NCBI GenBank assembly: GCA_041402005.1
Contig: JAWKTB010000005.1
Span: 62,001-126,000, forward strand
Length of the DNA: 64,000 nucleotides
Source of the DNA: JAJRXR01 sp041402005
GTDB lineage: Bacteria; Planctomycetota; Phycisphaerae; Phycisphaerales; UBA1924
Reading direction: 5' to 3'
In this document: piece by piece, positions 46,240-54,542 of the stretch
Numbering within the stretch: position 1 is the stretch's first letter
How the letters are laid out: each line of letters opens with the position of its first letter
The notes under the pieces: model-generated
The model's database searches: none
What the model was told of the DNA's origin: nothing
What the model saw: only the letters and a program-made list of their open reading frames with translations
Translations under genes and position numbers: made by a program

Positions 46240-46773
46240 TCAGCCCTCCAGTTCGACCTGACGGACCGTCAGGCACCGGTCTTCGCCCCGCTCGACGAGG
46301 ATGCGGAGTTCCCAGAGCCCAACGTGCGGGATCGACGCCACGGCGGTGTAGGCGCCGGTCCCATCTCCTGGTTCCAGAGTGAGCGTTTGGCGTTCACCGG
46401 CATACGCCTCGTGGAACATCTCGACACTAACTTCAGCGCCGGCAAGCGGATGACCAGCCCGGTCGAGGACGGAGACCTCCACCGCGCGCTCGGGCAGGAT
46501 TCCCGTCTGGGAGCCGATCTTCACGTCGACCGTCCAGCCGAGGCGTGCACCCGCGCGGAGCAATGCCGCGTGTTCGTCCCACTTGAGCGAGCGGGCGTAG
46601 TAGTCCGGCTCGACGGCGTTCAGCCCGCGCCCGGTCGCCAGCACGATCGTGATCGTCAGCACGATGCCCTGCACGACGAACAGGACGACGGGAACCCAGG
46701 CCCAGTACCAGCCCGCTCCCCGGTGCGTCGTCCGCTCGTCACGCTCAGTATTCAGTCCCGGGGTGTCAGTCAT
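46240..46773 (-). CDS. ccoH: FixH/CcoH family protein
   Basis: The product has 177 residues from ATG 46773. One membrane helix (AWVPVVLFVVQGIVLTITIV) is followed by the periplasmic FixH region AVEPDYYARSLKWDEHAALL, with the characteristic YYxRSLxWD, and a beta-sandwich end (GAYTAVASIPHVGLWELRIL). CcoH stabilises early cbb3 assembly intermediates. It overlaps the ccoG end by eight bases. Confidence 0.88.
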   Translation of the reverse strand: MTDTPGLNTERDERTTHRGAGWYWAWVPVVLFVVQGIVLTITIVLATGRGLNAVEPDYYARSLKWDEHAALLRAGARLGWTVDVKIGSQTGILPERAVEVSVLDRAGHPLAGAEVSVEMFHEAYAGERQTLTLEPGDGTGAYTAVASIPHVGLWELRILVERGEDRCLTVRQVELEG

Positions 46774-48238
46774 CGGCCGCTCCGTCTCCTTCGGATTCTT
46801 GCTGGCGGCGTTCGTCATGCTCAGCGCCCGCGGTGTTTGCCGGGCCGAGCAGGTGGTACGCCGTGTCGTGGACGAACTCCTTGCCGTCCTCGACGCGGAT
46901 ATGCACCTCGAGACGACCACCGACGAACGCATCGGCGGGCGCCACGACGAGCATGGCGACCGAGCGTTGCTCACCCGCCGTGATCGGGACGGGATTCTCG
47001 TCACCGACAAGTCGGACGTGCTGATTATCCGCGATCGAGATCGTGTAGACCGCGTCCTCGTCCGTACGGTTGGTCAGGCGGACGCGGATCTGGTTCGAGA
47101 CTTCTCCGCCCGCCATCCGGTTGAAGGGCAGGCCCGGGGCGCGGAGAACCTGCACGCTCGCGTTGGCCTTGCTCGACAAGACGCCGAAGAAGGCGCCGCC
47201 GATGATCAGAAGCAGCACCGGGTAGATGAGAACGCGTGGGCGGAGCAGGCGTCGCTTGCCCTGTTCGACGGCTCGCTCCGACGTGTAGCGGATGAGCCCG
47301 AGCGGCTTGCCCACCTTGGCCATGACCGTGTTGCAGGCGTCGATGCACTGGGCGCACCCGATGCATTCGAGCTGCAGACCATCGCGGATGTCGATCCCGG
47401 TCGGGCACGTGTTGACGCACATGTGGCAGTCCACACAGTCTCCGAGCTGCTCATCGCCGACGACCTTGAGCGAGACGTCTCCCTTTGCACGCTTGCCGCG
47501 CCGCCCGCGGGGCTCGCCCCGCTTGCGGTCGTAGCTGATGATCAGCGAATCCCGGTCCAGCAGGGCGCCTTGCATCCTCGCGTACGGGCAGACGACGCAG
47601 CAAACCTGCTCGCGGAAGTAGCCGAAATCGAAGAGCATCAGCCCGGTCGTCGCCGCCATGACCAGGAAGGCGGCCGGGTGGTCGAACGGCGAGCCGAGGA
47701 TCCAGTGACGGAGCTGGGCGACGCCGACGAAGTACGACAAGAACGTGTGCGCCAGGAACGCGGAGATGACGAGGTAGACGCCGAAGCGCAGAACCTTTCG
47801 GAGTCCGACGTTCTTCTTGGCCTTGCGTCGACCTGGTTCGCCCTCGAACAGCCGCTCGATCGGGCGGTACAAGAACTCGAGATAGACCGTCTGCGGGCAC
47901 ATCCACCCGCACCAGACGCGTCCGAACAGTGCCGTCATAAGGAAGATCGTCAGGAAGATCCCGATCAAGAGGAGCGCGAGCAGGAGCGTGTCCGTCGGCA
48001 GGAGCGTCTTGCCGAGGAACGTGAAGCGCCGATGCACGATGTCGAGCAGGACCGCGGGCTTGTCGTTGATCGTGATGTTCGGCAGTGCCGTGAACAGCAC
48101 GATGAGCACGTACGCAACGATGCGGCGCCAACGCCAGAACGTCCCCCGCGATGTCCAGGGACGCAGCCAGTGACGCGACCCGTCCGGGTTGAGCGTCGAT
48201 AGAACGCGATCCGGGGCCTGGATCAGGGTCTCATTCAC
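46766..48238 (-). CDS. ccoG: cbb3 oxidase accessory protein CcoG (polyferredoxin-type copper reductase)
   Basis: The start is GTG 48238 (NETLIQAPDRVLSTLNPDGS), preceded by GGAAGGG; the frame is open upstream but only with Arg-rich low-quality sequence. The 490-residue product has five or so membrane segments (RIVAYVLIVLFTALPNITIN; TIFLMTALFGRVWCGWMCPQ) and the FREQVCCVVCPYARMQGALL motif. Two ferredoxin cluster motifs are CVDCHMCVNTCPTGIDIR and CIGCAQCIDACNTVMAK. The C-terminal Ig-like domain is GEVSNQIRVRLTNRTDEDAV. It reduces Cu(II) to Cu(I) for the cofactor supplied by CcoI. Confidence 0.94.
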   Translation of the reverse strand: MNETLIQAPDRVLSTLNPDGSRHWLRPWTSRGTFWRWRRIVAYVLIVLFTALPNITINDKPAVLLDIVHRRFTFLGKTLLPTDTLLLALLLIGIFLTIFLMTALFGRVWCGWMCPQTVYLEFLYRPIERLFEGEPGRRKAKKNVGLRKVLRFGVYLVISAFLAHTFLSYFVGVAQLRHWILGSPFDHPAAFLVMAATTGLMLFDFGYFREQVCCVVCPYARMQGALLDRDSLIISYDRKRGEPRGRRGKRAKGDVSLKVVGDEQLGDCVDCHMCVNTCPTGIDIRDGLQLECIGCAQCIDACNTVMAKVGKPLGLIRYTSERAVEQGKRRLLRPRVLIYPVLLLIIGGAFFGVLSSKANASVQVLRAPGLPFNRMAGGEVSNQIRVRLTNRTDEDAVYTISIADNQHVRLVGDENPVPITAGEQRSVAMLVVAPADAFVGGRLEVHIRVEDGKEFVHDTAYHLLGPANTAGAEHDERRQQESEGDGAADD

Positions 48239-48284
48239 GACCGTCCCGTTCCCTTCCACACCTCGGCCCCTTCGCCTGCGGTCA

Positions 48285-48902
48285 TCACCCGCCCGCCGGC
48301 GTCTCCTCCGTGATCGGCTCGGGGAACGGCGGGATCTGCTCGCCCTCGGGCTCCTTGCCTGGCAAGTTTTTGCCACGCAGCGAGGCCTCATACGCCGCCA
48401 CCAGCGCGATCTCGTTCTCGTTCAGGATCGTCTTCTGCGCTGGCATGGCCCCGTCCGCGGCGCCGTTCTCGATCACGACGATGAAGTCGGCGAGCGTCTT
48501 CACGTTCTTGTAGTAGTCGTCGGTCATGTTGGGGCCGACCAGCCCCGACCCGTCCGCCTTGTGGCAGAGCACACAGTTGGCCTCGAAGACGGCGTGACCC
48601 ATGTCCAGCCACTTCGGCTGACCCATGATCCGAAGTATCTTCTCTTCGCCCATCGGGATCTTCTGAAGCTCCGCAAACTGGGCCTCGAGCGCCTTGGCCT
48701 CCGCCGCCGCGTATCGCTCGTCACGTGTCGGCCACATCGGCGACATGTGCACGACGGACGCGTAGGAGATCCCGAACAGGATCGTTCCCAGGAAGATCAC
48801 GTGCCACCAGCCCGGCGTCGGGTTGTCGTACTCCTGGATCCCGTCGTAGCTGTGGCCCGCGATCTCCTGGCCGTATTCGTCACCAGTCGGCAGCTCAGCC
48901 AT
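48285..48902 (-). CDS. ccoP: cbb3 oxidase subunit III, short mono-haem CcoP
   Basis: The product has 205 residues from ATG 48902. The N-terminal part with YDGIQEYDNPTPGWWHVIFL and a membrane helix is the canonical CcoP/FixP start. Only one haem-c motif is present (Cys110-Val-Leu-Cys113-His114), where classical CcoP has two. The distal Met ligand may lie in GAMPAQK. The C-terminus is Pro/Glu-rich. It follows ccoQ with an 8-base overlap. Confidence 0.9.
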   Translation of the reverse strand: MAELPTGDEYGQEIAGHSYDGIQEYDNPTPGWWHVIFLGTILFGISYASVVHMSPMWPTRDERYAAAEAKALEAQFAELQKIPMGEEKILRIMGQPKWLDMGHAVFEANCVLCHKADGSGLVGPNMTDDYYKNVKTLADFIVVIENGAADGAMPAQKTILNENEIALVAAYEASLRGKNLPGKEPEGEQIPPFPEPITEETPAGG

Positions 48903-49095
48903 GGCGGGTCTCCTTCCAAGGTTGGCGGGGCGTCGTGGAGTCGTCGAGCGGGAGCTGGGCGGCGTCGCGAGCATCGCGCCGAGACATCATCAGCACGCGC
49001 ACCACGACCGAGGCGAACACGACGAGGAAGATCACGAGCGACACGGTCGCGTAGGCGTCGAGTCCCATCGAGGACATCAGGTCACTCAGACGCAT
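48895..49095 (-). CDS. ccoQ: cbb3 oxidase small subunit CcoQ-like
   Basis: The product has 66 residues with one membrane helix (ATVSLVIFLVVFASVVVRVL) and a basic segment MSRRDARDAAQLPLDD. The size and place between ccoNO and ccoP identify it as subunit IV. It overlaps both neighbours (14 and 8 bases). Confidence 0.85.
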   Translation of the reverse strand: MRLSDLMSSMGLDAYATVSLVIFLVVFASVVVRVLMMSRRDARDAAQLPLDDSTTPRQPWKETRHG

Positions 49096-51466
49096 GGGCC
49101 ACCCCCTCTCCCTCGGGCGCCGGGGGCTCCTTGTAGATGTCCGTGCCGAGGCGTCGGATATAGGCGATCAGCGCGATCACCTTCTTGTTCTCGAGGTCCT
49201 CGACGAGTGGCGCCCCCTGCGCCGCCTCGCGGATCTGGGCGGCGATGTCCGCCGCCTGAGCCCGGGCGGATTCCTCGGCGGCGCCTTCGAGGACCATGTC
49301 GCCGTAGGGCACCCCAAGCATCGCCATCGCGTCCACCCGGGCGCTGATCTCGTCGAACAGCAGGTCCTGCTCCGAGAGCCAGGGGTACGCGGGCATGATC
49401 GAGTCCTGATTCAGGTCTCGCGGGTTGTGGAAGTGAACATAATGCCAGTAGGCGTTCGGGTTCTTGACGCCCTCGCGCGCCAGGTCGGGCCCGATGCGCC
49501 GGCTGCCCCACTGGAAGGGGTGGTCGTACACGAACTCGCCCGGCTTCGAGTACTCCCCGAAACGCTTCGTCTCCCAGTAGAACGGGCGGATCATCTGCGA
49601 ATGGCAGTTGTAGCAGCCCTCAGAGACATAGATGTCACGTCCGGCCAGTTCCAGGGGCGTGTAGGGCTGCACGCTCGCGATCGTCGGCACGTTCGAGCGC
49701 ACCAGAAACATCGGGATCGCCTCGAAGATCCCGCCGATCGCCACCGCGATGATGACCCAGATGGTGAACTTGAGGGGCAGGCCCTCGAGGCGCCGGTGCC
49801 AGATCGCCTGGAGGAACTTGTCGCCCGCGTGCCCGAGGTTCGTCGAAGCTTCGAGGCGCGAGACCGCGGGGATGTAGGCGGGAGGCGTCTTGGAGAGCGC
49901 CGGCGCCTGGATGACCGGGACGTCGTAGGAGCTCGGGCGTCGGCGCCACGTCATGAACATGTTCCAAGCGCCCAGCAGGGCGCCGAAGAGGTAGAGCGCC
50001 CCGCCCCCGGCGCGGATCCAGTACATCGGGATCAGCACCGTTACCGTCTCGACGAAGTCGGGGTACGTCAGGCGCCCCGTCGCATCGAAGGCGCGCCACA
50101 TCAGGCCCTGGGTGACGCCGGCGGCGTAGATCGCCAGCACGTACATCACCATCCCGACCGTCGCGACCCAGAAGTGCGTGGTCGCGAGCTTCTTCGAGTA
50201 CAGATCCGTCTGGAACAGGCGGGGCAGGAGCCAGTAGATCATGCCGAAGGTCATGAATCCGTTCCAGCCGAGGGTGCCCGAGTGCACGTGGGCGATGGTC
50301 CAGTCGGTGTAGTGGCTCAGCGAGTTGACAGCCTTCACCGAGAGCATCGGGCCCTCGAACGTGGACATGCCGTAGAACGTCACGCCCACGACGAAGAACT
50401 TGAGCACGGGGTCTGACGCGACCTTGTGCCAGGCGCCCCGCAGGGTGAGCAGGCCGTTGATCATGCCTCCCCACGAGGGCATCCAGAGCATGACGGAGAA
50501 GACCATGCCGAGGGTCGAGGCCCACTCCGGCAGGGCGGTCCAATGCAGGTGGTGGGGGCCCGCCCAGATGTAGATGAAGATCAGCGACCAGAAGTGGATG
50601 ATCGAGAGGCGGTAGCTGAACACGGGGCGATTGGCGGCCTTGGGCAGGAAGTAGTACATCAGTCCGAGGAACGGCGTGGTCAGGAAGAACGCGACCGCGT
50701 TGTGCCCGTACCACCACTGCATCAGGGCGTCCTGCACGCCCGCGTAGATGGGGTACGACTTCATGAACAACTCGGGCGAGGGGGCCTCTCCCGTCTTGAA
50801 CCAGTTCACCAGTCCCGCGGGGACCCAGAGGTTGTTGAACACGTGCAGCATCGCGACCGTGACGATGGTCGCGATGTAGAACCAGAGGGCGACGTACAGA
50901 TGCCGCTCACGTCGGCGCGCGAGCGTCATGAAGAAGTTCACGCCGAAGAACCCGACCCAAACGATGGCGATCGCCAGGTCGATCGGCCACTCGAGCTCGG
51001 CGTACTCCTTGCCTTGCGTGATGCCGAGGGGGAGCGTCAGGGCGGCGGAGACGATGATGAGCTGCCACCCCCAGAAGTGGAGGCGCCCGAGCAGGTCGGA
51101 GAACATGCGGGCCTTGCACAGCCGCTGCGTCGAGTAATAAATGGCAGCGAAGATCGCGTTGCCCGCGAATGCGAAGATCGCCGCGTTCGTGTGCAGCGGA
51201 CGCAGACGCCCGAAGCTCAGGGGTCCCTCCGGGAGCCATCCGAACGGTTCGAACCCCCGGATCGCGATTGACCGCAGGTCAGGGATCAGAGATGGGTACG
51301 CCATCAGCGTGGCGATCAGCACGCCGGCCAGGAACGCAACGATGCCCCAACCAATCGTCGCGAGCACGAACATGCGCACGATCCGGTCGTCGTAGCTGAA
51401 GGACTCGATCGAGGGGTCTTGGTAGGTAGGGGGGGACGCATCCCCCTGGCGGGGCGCCTGTTCCAT
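49082..51466 (-). CDS. ccoNO: Fused cbb3 oxidase subunits I and II (CcoN-CcoO)
   Basis: The product has 794 residues. Residues 1 to about 530 are the haem-copper catalytic subunit: RPLHTNAAIFAFAGNAIFAA (low-spin haem His), MQWWYGHNAVAFFLTTPFLG (CuB His-Tyr region), YIWAGPHHLHWTALPEWAST and WTIAHVHSGTLGWNGFMTFG. After a linker at about 530-590 and a new membrane helix comes CcoO with haem motif EGCYNCHSQMIRPFYWETKR and FQWGSRRIGPDLAREGVKN. No stop or frame change lies between them, so the fusion is real in this sequence. It is the first gene of the operon and encodes the O2-reducing core of a high-affinity terminal oxidase. Confidence 0.95.
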   Translation of the reverse strand: MEQAPRQGDASPPTYQDPSIESFSYDDRIVRMFVLATIGWGIVAFLAGVLIATLMAYPSLIPDLRSIAIRGFEPFGWLPEGPLSFGRLRPLHTNAAIFAFAGNAIFAAIYYSTQRLCKARMFSDLLGRLHFWGWQLIIVSAALTLPLGITQGKEYAELEWPIDLAIAIVWVGFFGVNFFMTLARRRERHLYVALWFYIATIVTVAMLHVFNNLWVPAGLVNWFKTGEAPSPELFMKSYPIYAGVQDALMQWWYGHNAVAFFLTTPFLGLMYYFLPKAANRPVFSYRLSIIHFWSLIFIYIWAGPHHLHWTALPEWASTLGMVFSVMLWMPSWGGMINGLLTLRGAWHKVASDPVLKFFVVGVTFYGMSTFEGPMLSVKAVNSLSHYTDWTIAHVHSGTLGWNGFMTFGMIYWLLPRLFQTDLYSKKLATTHFWVATVGMVMYVLAIYAAGVTQGLMWRAFDATGRLTYPDFVETVTVLIPMYWIRAGGGALYLFGALLGAWNMFMTWRRRPSSYDVPVIQAPALSKTPPAYIPAVSRLEASTNLGHAGDKFLQAIWHRRLEGLPLKFTIWVIIAVAIGGIFEAIPMFLVRSNVPTIASVQPYTPLELAGRDIYVSEGCYNCHSQMIRPFYWETKRFGEYSKPGEFVYDHPFQWGSRRIGPDLAREGVKNPNAYWHYVHFHNPRDLNQDSIMPAYPWLSEQDLLFDEISARVDAMAMLGVPYGDMVLEGAAEESARAQAADIAAQIREAAQGAPLVEDLENKKVIALIAYIRRLGTDIYKEPPAPEGEGVAHASE

Positions 51467-51524
51467 GCCGAGGTCTCCTCAAGGCCATCGGGGGCGATCG
51501 GAGACGCCGCCGACGGCGATGGCA

Positions 51525-51552
51525 TTTATCGACAAGCAAGTCGTGATGTCAA
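51525..51552 (-). promoter_or_regulatory. Promoter of the cco operon
   Basis: Read on the minus strand, TTGACA (51552-51547) is followed after 16 bases by GATAAA (51530-51525), about 60 bases before the ccoNO start. The spacer contains one copy of the repeated element described at 51531-51547. Confidence 0.55.
51531..51547 (+). promoter_or_regulatory. Candidate Rrf2 operator, copy 1 (in cco promoter)
   Basis: GACAAGCAAGTCGTGAT shares 14 of 17 bases with the copy at 51648-51664, including an unbroken GCAAGTCGT, and contains a GAC...GTC dyad. It lies in the spacer of the cco promoter, where binding would block polymerase. Confidence 0.5.
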
Positions 51553-51645
51553 GAAATCGCGGATGGATTTCAGCCCAAATCCGGAAAAACATCTGTGATC
51601 TTATGCCCAAAATGACGTTTTGCGGCCTCAGATGGGGGCCAAATC

Positions 51646-51674
51646 TTGACTCGCAAGTCGTCATCATCTAGACT
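51646..51674 (+). promoter_or_regulatory. Sigma-70-type promoter of the Rrf2 gene
   Basis: -35 TTGACT (51646-51651) and -10 TAGACT (51669-51674) are spaced by 17 bases, and the ATG at 51696 lies 21 bases downstream. This is the best case linking the recurrent TAGACT hexamer to a proper -35. Confidence 0.7.
51648..51664 (+). promoter_or_regulatory. Candidate Rrf2 operator, copy 2 (in rrf2 promoter)
   Basis: GACTCGCAAGTCGTCAT overlaps the -35 and fills the spacer of the rrf2 promoter, suggesting autoregulation. It repeats the element at 51531-51547 in the same orientation. Confidence 0.5.
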
Positions 51675-51695
51675 GGCCGCCCGGAGACCGCCCAA

Positions 51696-52154
51696 ATGCT
51701 TACCCAGGCAACCGGGAACGCCGCCTGCGCGCTCGGCTATCTTGCCGCCACCGGGGGTGGACCCGAACTCATCAAGGCGATCGCGGAGGCGTGCGATATC
51801 CCCGCGCCCTACCTCGCGAAGATCGTCCATGCCCTTTCCAGGGCGGGGATCGTTTCGACGCAGCGCGGCATCGGTGGGGGGGTCAAGCTGACACGCGACC
51901 CGGCAACACTCTCCCTCTACGAACTTTGTGAAATCCTCGGCGACCCGGCGATCCAACCCAGATGCATCCTCGGCGCCGTCGAGTGCTCCGACGAGCGAGC
52001 CTGCCCGGCCCATGTGTTCAACGTTGAGATGCGCAAACGCCGCCTCGAGTTCCTCCGCTCGATGACGATCGCGAAGATCGCCGCCTTTGAGTCCAAGCGT
52101 CGGTGGGGCCAGAGTATGACCACCGACGCATCGCCCGAAGAACTGGCGGAGTGA
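51696..52154 (+). CDS. Rrf2 family transcriptional regulator with three-cysteine Fe-S site
   Basis: The product has 152 residues. The winged helix has IAEACDIPAPYLAKIVHALS and the wing GIVSTQRGIGGGVKLTRDPA, both typical of Rrf2 proteins. Cys90, Cys97 and Cys103 (QPRCILGAVECSDERACPAH) are spaced as in cluster-binding members such as IscR, NsrR and RirA. It is divergent from the cco operon, and both promoters hold the same 17-base element, so it likely controls the oxidase in answer to Fe-S state, NO or oxygen. Which signal cannot be told. Confidence 0.9.
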   Translation: MLTQATGNAACALGYLAATGGGPELIKAIAEACDIPAPYLAKIVHALSRAGIVSTQRGIGGGVKLTRDPATLSLYELCEILGDPAIQPRCILGAVECSDERACPAHVFNVEMRKRRLEFLRSMTIAKIAAFESKRRWGQSMTTDASPEELAE

Positions 52155-52161
52155 TCCGCGA

Positions 52162-52566
52162 CTAGGGGCAACCCGACCCGAACGCCGTGAGGAAGGCGAT
52201 CACGTCGGAGAAGTCGTACACCCCGGCGGGCGGCGCCAGGTCCGCCGTCGGCTGCATGCTCCCGAACGCGGTCAGGAATGCGATGACGTCGGAGAAGTCG
52301 AGCGTCCCGAGCGGGGGCGCCAGGTCGGCGAGGTTGCACCCGCCGCCCCCACCTGTCCAGAAGCCACCGGTGAGTTCAAAGCCGCCTCCGAGCAAGGGGC
52401 CGCCGGCGTCGTGCTGGCCGATCGTTCCATTGAGGGCGAATGAACCGCCGGACGAGGCGCCCCCGCCGCAGTCCGTGGTGTACCAGTCGATCGAGAAGGG
52501 TTGAGCGTGAGCCGTCGCAGTGATCGCGGCTGCGAACACAAGGATGAGTGCGTGCGTGCGTGACAT
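52162..52566 (-). CDS. Small secreted protein with twin dockerin-like C-terminus
   Basis: The product has 134 residues. A signal peptide (SRTHALILVFAAAITATAHA) is followed by a short Gly-rich region (FSIDWYTTDCGGGASSGGSF, FELTGGFWTGGGGGC) often seen at the ends of planctomycete secreted proteins. Two copies of DLAPPxGxxDFSDVIAFLTAFG follow, the last ending GSGCP. Almost half the protein is the module, so it may be a carrier or display piece. It is the last gene of a four-gene operon of exported proteins. Confidence 0.75.
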   Translation of the reverse strand: MSRTHALILVFAAAITATAHAQPFSIDWYTTDCGGGASSGGSFALNGTIGQHDAGGPLLGGGFELTGGFWTGGGGGCNLADLAPPLGTLDFSDVIAFLTAFGSMQPTADLAPPAGVYDFSDVIAFLTAFGSGCP

Positions 52567-52581
52567 GACTGTTTCTCCTGA

Positions 52582-53520
52582 TCATTGCCCGATGTACGCG
52601 GTCCCGAACTCGCTCTGAATGACGCACGGCGTCGCGACCACGTGTCCCCCCGGGTACAGCCCCGCCTGGACGTGGACGACGACGCCGCCGCCGAACGGCG
52701 GCACACCCGCCACGCCCTCTTCGAGCGTGTTGAAGGGCGAGCCGGGCGTACCCAACTCCTGCCCGTTCCAGTTGCCGTTGACCCAGACGCCCGACACTTC
52801 GAGCGGCGTGACGCTCCCGACCCCGGCCGAGTATCCCTGCTGGATCTGGAGGGCATCGGTCTGGGAGATCTTGATGAACTGCTCGTTCCATTCGATCGGG
52901 CCCATGACGTCGTGATCGCCCGGGTTCTCGCTGTCTTGCAGCCCGAGGGCGTGCCCGATGTTGTGCACCGCGGTCAGCATGAGGCTGTAGCCTCCGCTGC
53001 TCGGGTCGGTGAAGAACGATTCCTGCGCATCAAAGTGGACGTTGCCCGCCGTGGGCTCGACGGAGACACCGCCGCAGATGTTGGAGATCCCCGGCGGGTA
53101 GAACGCGTGGGCGATCGCCCCGAACTCGGGGCCGTTGAACCAGCAGAGATCGTTGCCGCACTCGTGTGGTTCGAGCGCGCAGTGATCCCCGGTCGCCCAG
53201 AGGAAGTCGATGGACCTGCTGGCATTCTGGACCGCCAGTTCGACGAAGTGGATCTGGACGACACCCGCCCACGCAGCCAGGGCGTCGAGCAAGACCTGCC
53301 GCTGGCTCGGTCCGAGGGCGTTGGTCGCGTTGTCCATGTGAAAATAGATCGTGACCGCGTTCTGACCCGGGCCGTCCCATCCGTCGCCGATCATGCCAGA
53401 GCCTCGCCCGGGATCGAACAAGGGGTGCAACTGCTCGGAGCACGCCGGCGGCGCGGGCGGGGTTGAGGCCTCGGCGCCTCCCGCGCCGAGCACGATCGAG
53501 ATGAGGGCGGTCGTGAACAT
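52582..53520 (-). CDS. Secreted matrixin-like protein with altered zinc motif (HNxxH), possibly inactive
   Basis: The product has 312 residues with a short signal peptide. The fold is matrixin-like: MIGDGWDGPGQNAVTIYFHM, SIDFLWATGDHC, NVHFDAQESFF, the zinc helix at residues 186-196 (HNIGHALGLQD) and a Met-turn at DHDVMGP. The general-base glutamate of HExxHxxGxxH/D is asparagine here (codon AAC), so normal peptidase activity is not expected. The C-terminal 70 residues (GTPGSPFNTLEEGVAGVPPF...) resemble the start of a beta-helix and end IGQ. It is a tandem paralogue of the next gene upstream, which keeps the glutamate. Confidence 0.82.
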   Translation of the reverse strand: MFTTALISIVLGAGGAEASTPPAPPACSEQLHPLFDPGRGSGMIGDGWDGPGQNAVTIYFHMDNATNALGPSQRQVLLDALAAWAGVVQIHFVELAVQNASRSIDFLWATGDHCALEPHECGNDLCWFNGPEFGAIAHAFYPPGISNICGGVSVEPTAGNVHFDAQESFFTDPSSGGYSLMLTAVHNIGHALGLQDSENPGDHDVMGPIEWNEQFIKISQTDALQIQQGYSAGVGSVTPLEVSGVWVNGNWNGQELGTPGSPFNTLEEGVAGVPPFGGGVVVHVQAGLYPGGHVVATPCVIQSEFGTAYIGQ

Positions 53521-53534
53521 CTCCCACTCCTGAG

Positions 53535-54515
53535 CTACTGCCCGATGAACGCCGTGCTGAACTCGGACGTGATCGTGCAGGGCTGCGAGATCGTGACCGC
53601 CCCGGGGTAGAGCCCGCCCAGGACGTGGATCGTGATCCCGCCGTTCTGGGGAGGCAGCGCGTTGACCCCTTCGCCGATCGTGTCGAAGGGCTCACCCGGT
53701 GTTCCGAACTCGGGGCCGAGCCAGGCGCTGTTGACCCAGATGCCGGAGGACTCGAGCGTGATCACGCTCCCGACGCCCGCCGCGTAGCCGGATCGGAGGT
53801 GCCCGATGTCGGATGCGGACGGGTTCTGCATCCCTTCGCCCCCGTTGAAGAGCGGGCGCATGATGTGGGGGCCGCCCGGGCCGGTGTCGTGCAGCAGCCC
53901 CAGCGCGTGCCCGATCTCGTGCGCGGCGATGAGCGTCAGGCTGATGCCGGAGCCCGCGTTGTCCTGCTCCCAGAGCTCGGCCTCGTCGAAGTGGACGTTC
54001 CCCGCACGGCTTTCGGTGGACGCCGGCCCGCAGGTGCCCTGCCCGCCGATGGGGAACGCTGCGTGGGCGAGCACCCCGGTGGGCCCGTCGAAGGGGCAAT
54101 CGGGATCGCCGCACTCGTCCGCCTCGATCGCGCAGTGATCACCCGATGCGAAACGGAGGTCGATCGACCGGTTGTGGTTCGGCGCCGCGATCTCGACGAA
54201 TGTGATGCGCACCACGCTGGCCCAGGCCGCCATTGCGAGGATGTACGCCGCCCGCTGCTGGCCCGCGGGCAGGTCGGGCGAGTAGTTCTCGATGAACCAG
54301 TAGAGCGTGGTGGTATTGGCGCCCGGGCCGTCCCACCCGTCGTTGATCATCCCGCCGCCCCGGACGATGATGCCGAATGGCTCGGTCTCGCAGTGCCAGA
54401 CCGAGACGCGTGGCGGGGCGACATCTACCTCGCCGACTGGCAGCGACTCGCCTTCCGCCCCGCCGAGCAGGCCCCCCGAGAGCAGTGTGGCCGTGATGAG
54501 CTGTGCCGGAAACAT
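53535..54515 (-). CDS. Secreted matrixin-like zinc metalloprotease
   Basis: The product has 326 residues with an N-terminal signal (PAQLITATLLSGGLLGGAEG). The catalytic motif HEIGHALGLLHD (His199, Glu200, His203, His209) and Met-turn GPHIMRPLF are intact. GGGMINDGWDGPGANTTTLY, SIDLRFASGDHC and NVHFDEAELWEQ are shared with its paralogue. Paired cysteines (ECGDPDC, GTCGPAS) suit an exported protein. The C-terminal part GTPGEPFDTIGEGVNALPPQ...IGQ matches the paralogue too. It probably acts on extracellular protein. Gene gaps of 14 and 27 bases place it in the four-gene operon. Confidence 0.87.
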   Translation of the reverse strand: MFPAQLITATLLSGGLLGGAEGESLPVGEVDVAPPRVSVWHCETEPFGIIVRGGGMINDGWDGPGANTTTLYWFIENYSPDLPAGQQRAAYILAMAAWASVVRITFVEIAAPNHNRSIDLRFASGDHCAIEADECGDPDCPFDGPTGVLAHAAFPIGGQGTCGPASTESRAGNVHFDEAELWEQDNAGSGISLTLIAAHEIGHALGLLHDTGPGGPHIMRPLFNGGEGMQNPSASDIGHLRSGYAAGVGSVITLESSGIWVNSAWLGPEFGTPGEPFDTIGEGVNALPPQNGGITIHVLGGLYPGAVTISQPCTITSEFSTAFIGQ

Positions 54516-54542
54516 CGCGTGTCCCTCCTTGCGTGCGGCGGC

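Noticed and set aside
46649..48202. Plus-strand open frame of 517 codons
   Set aside because: It is antisense to ccoG, fully charged and low-complexity, with no domain.
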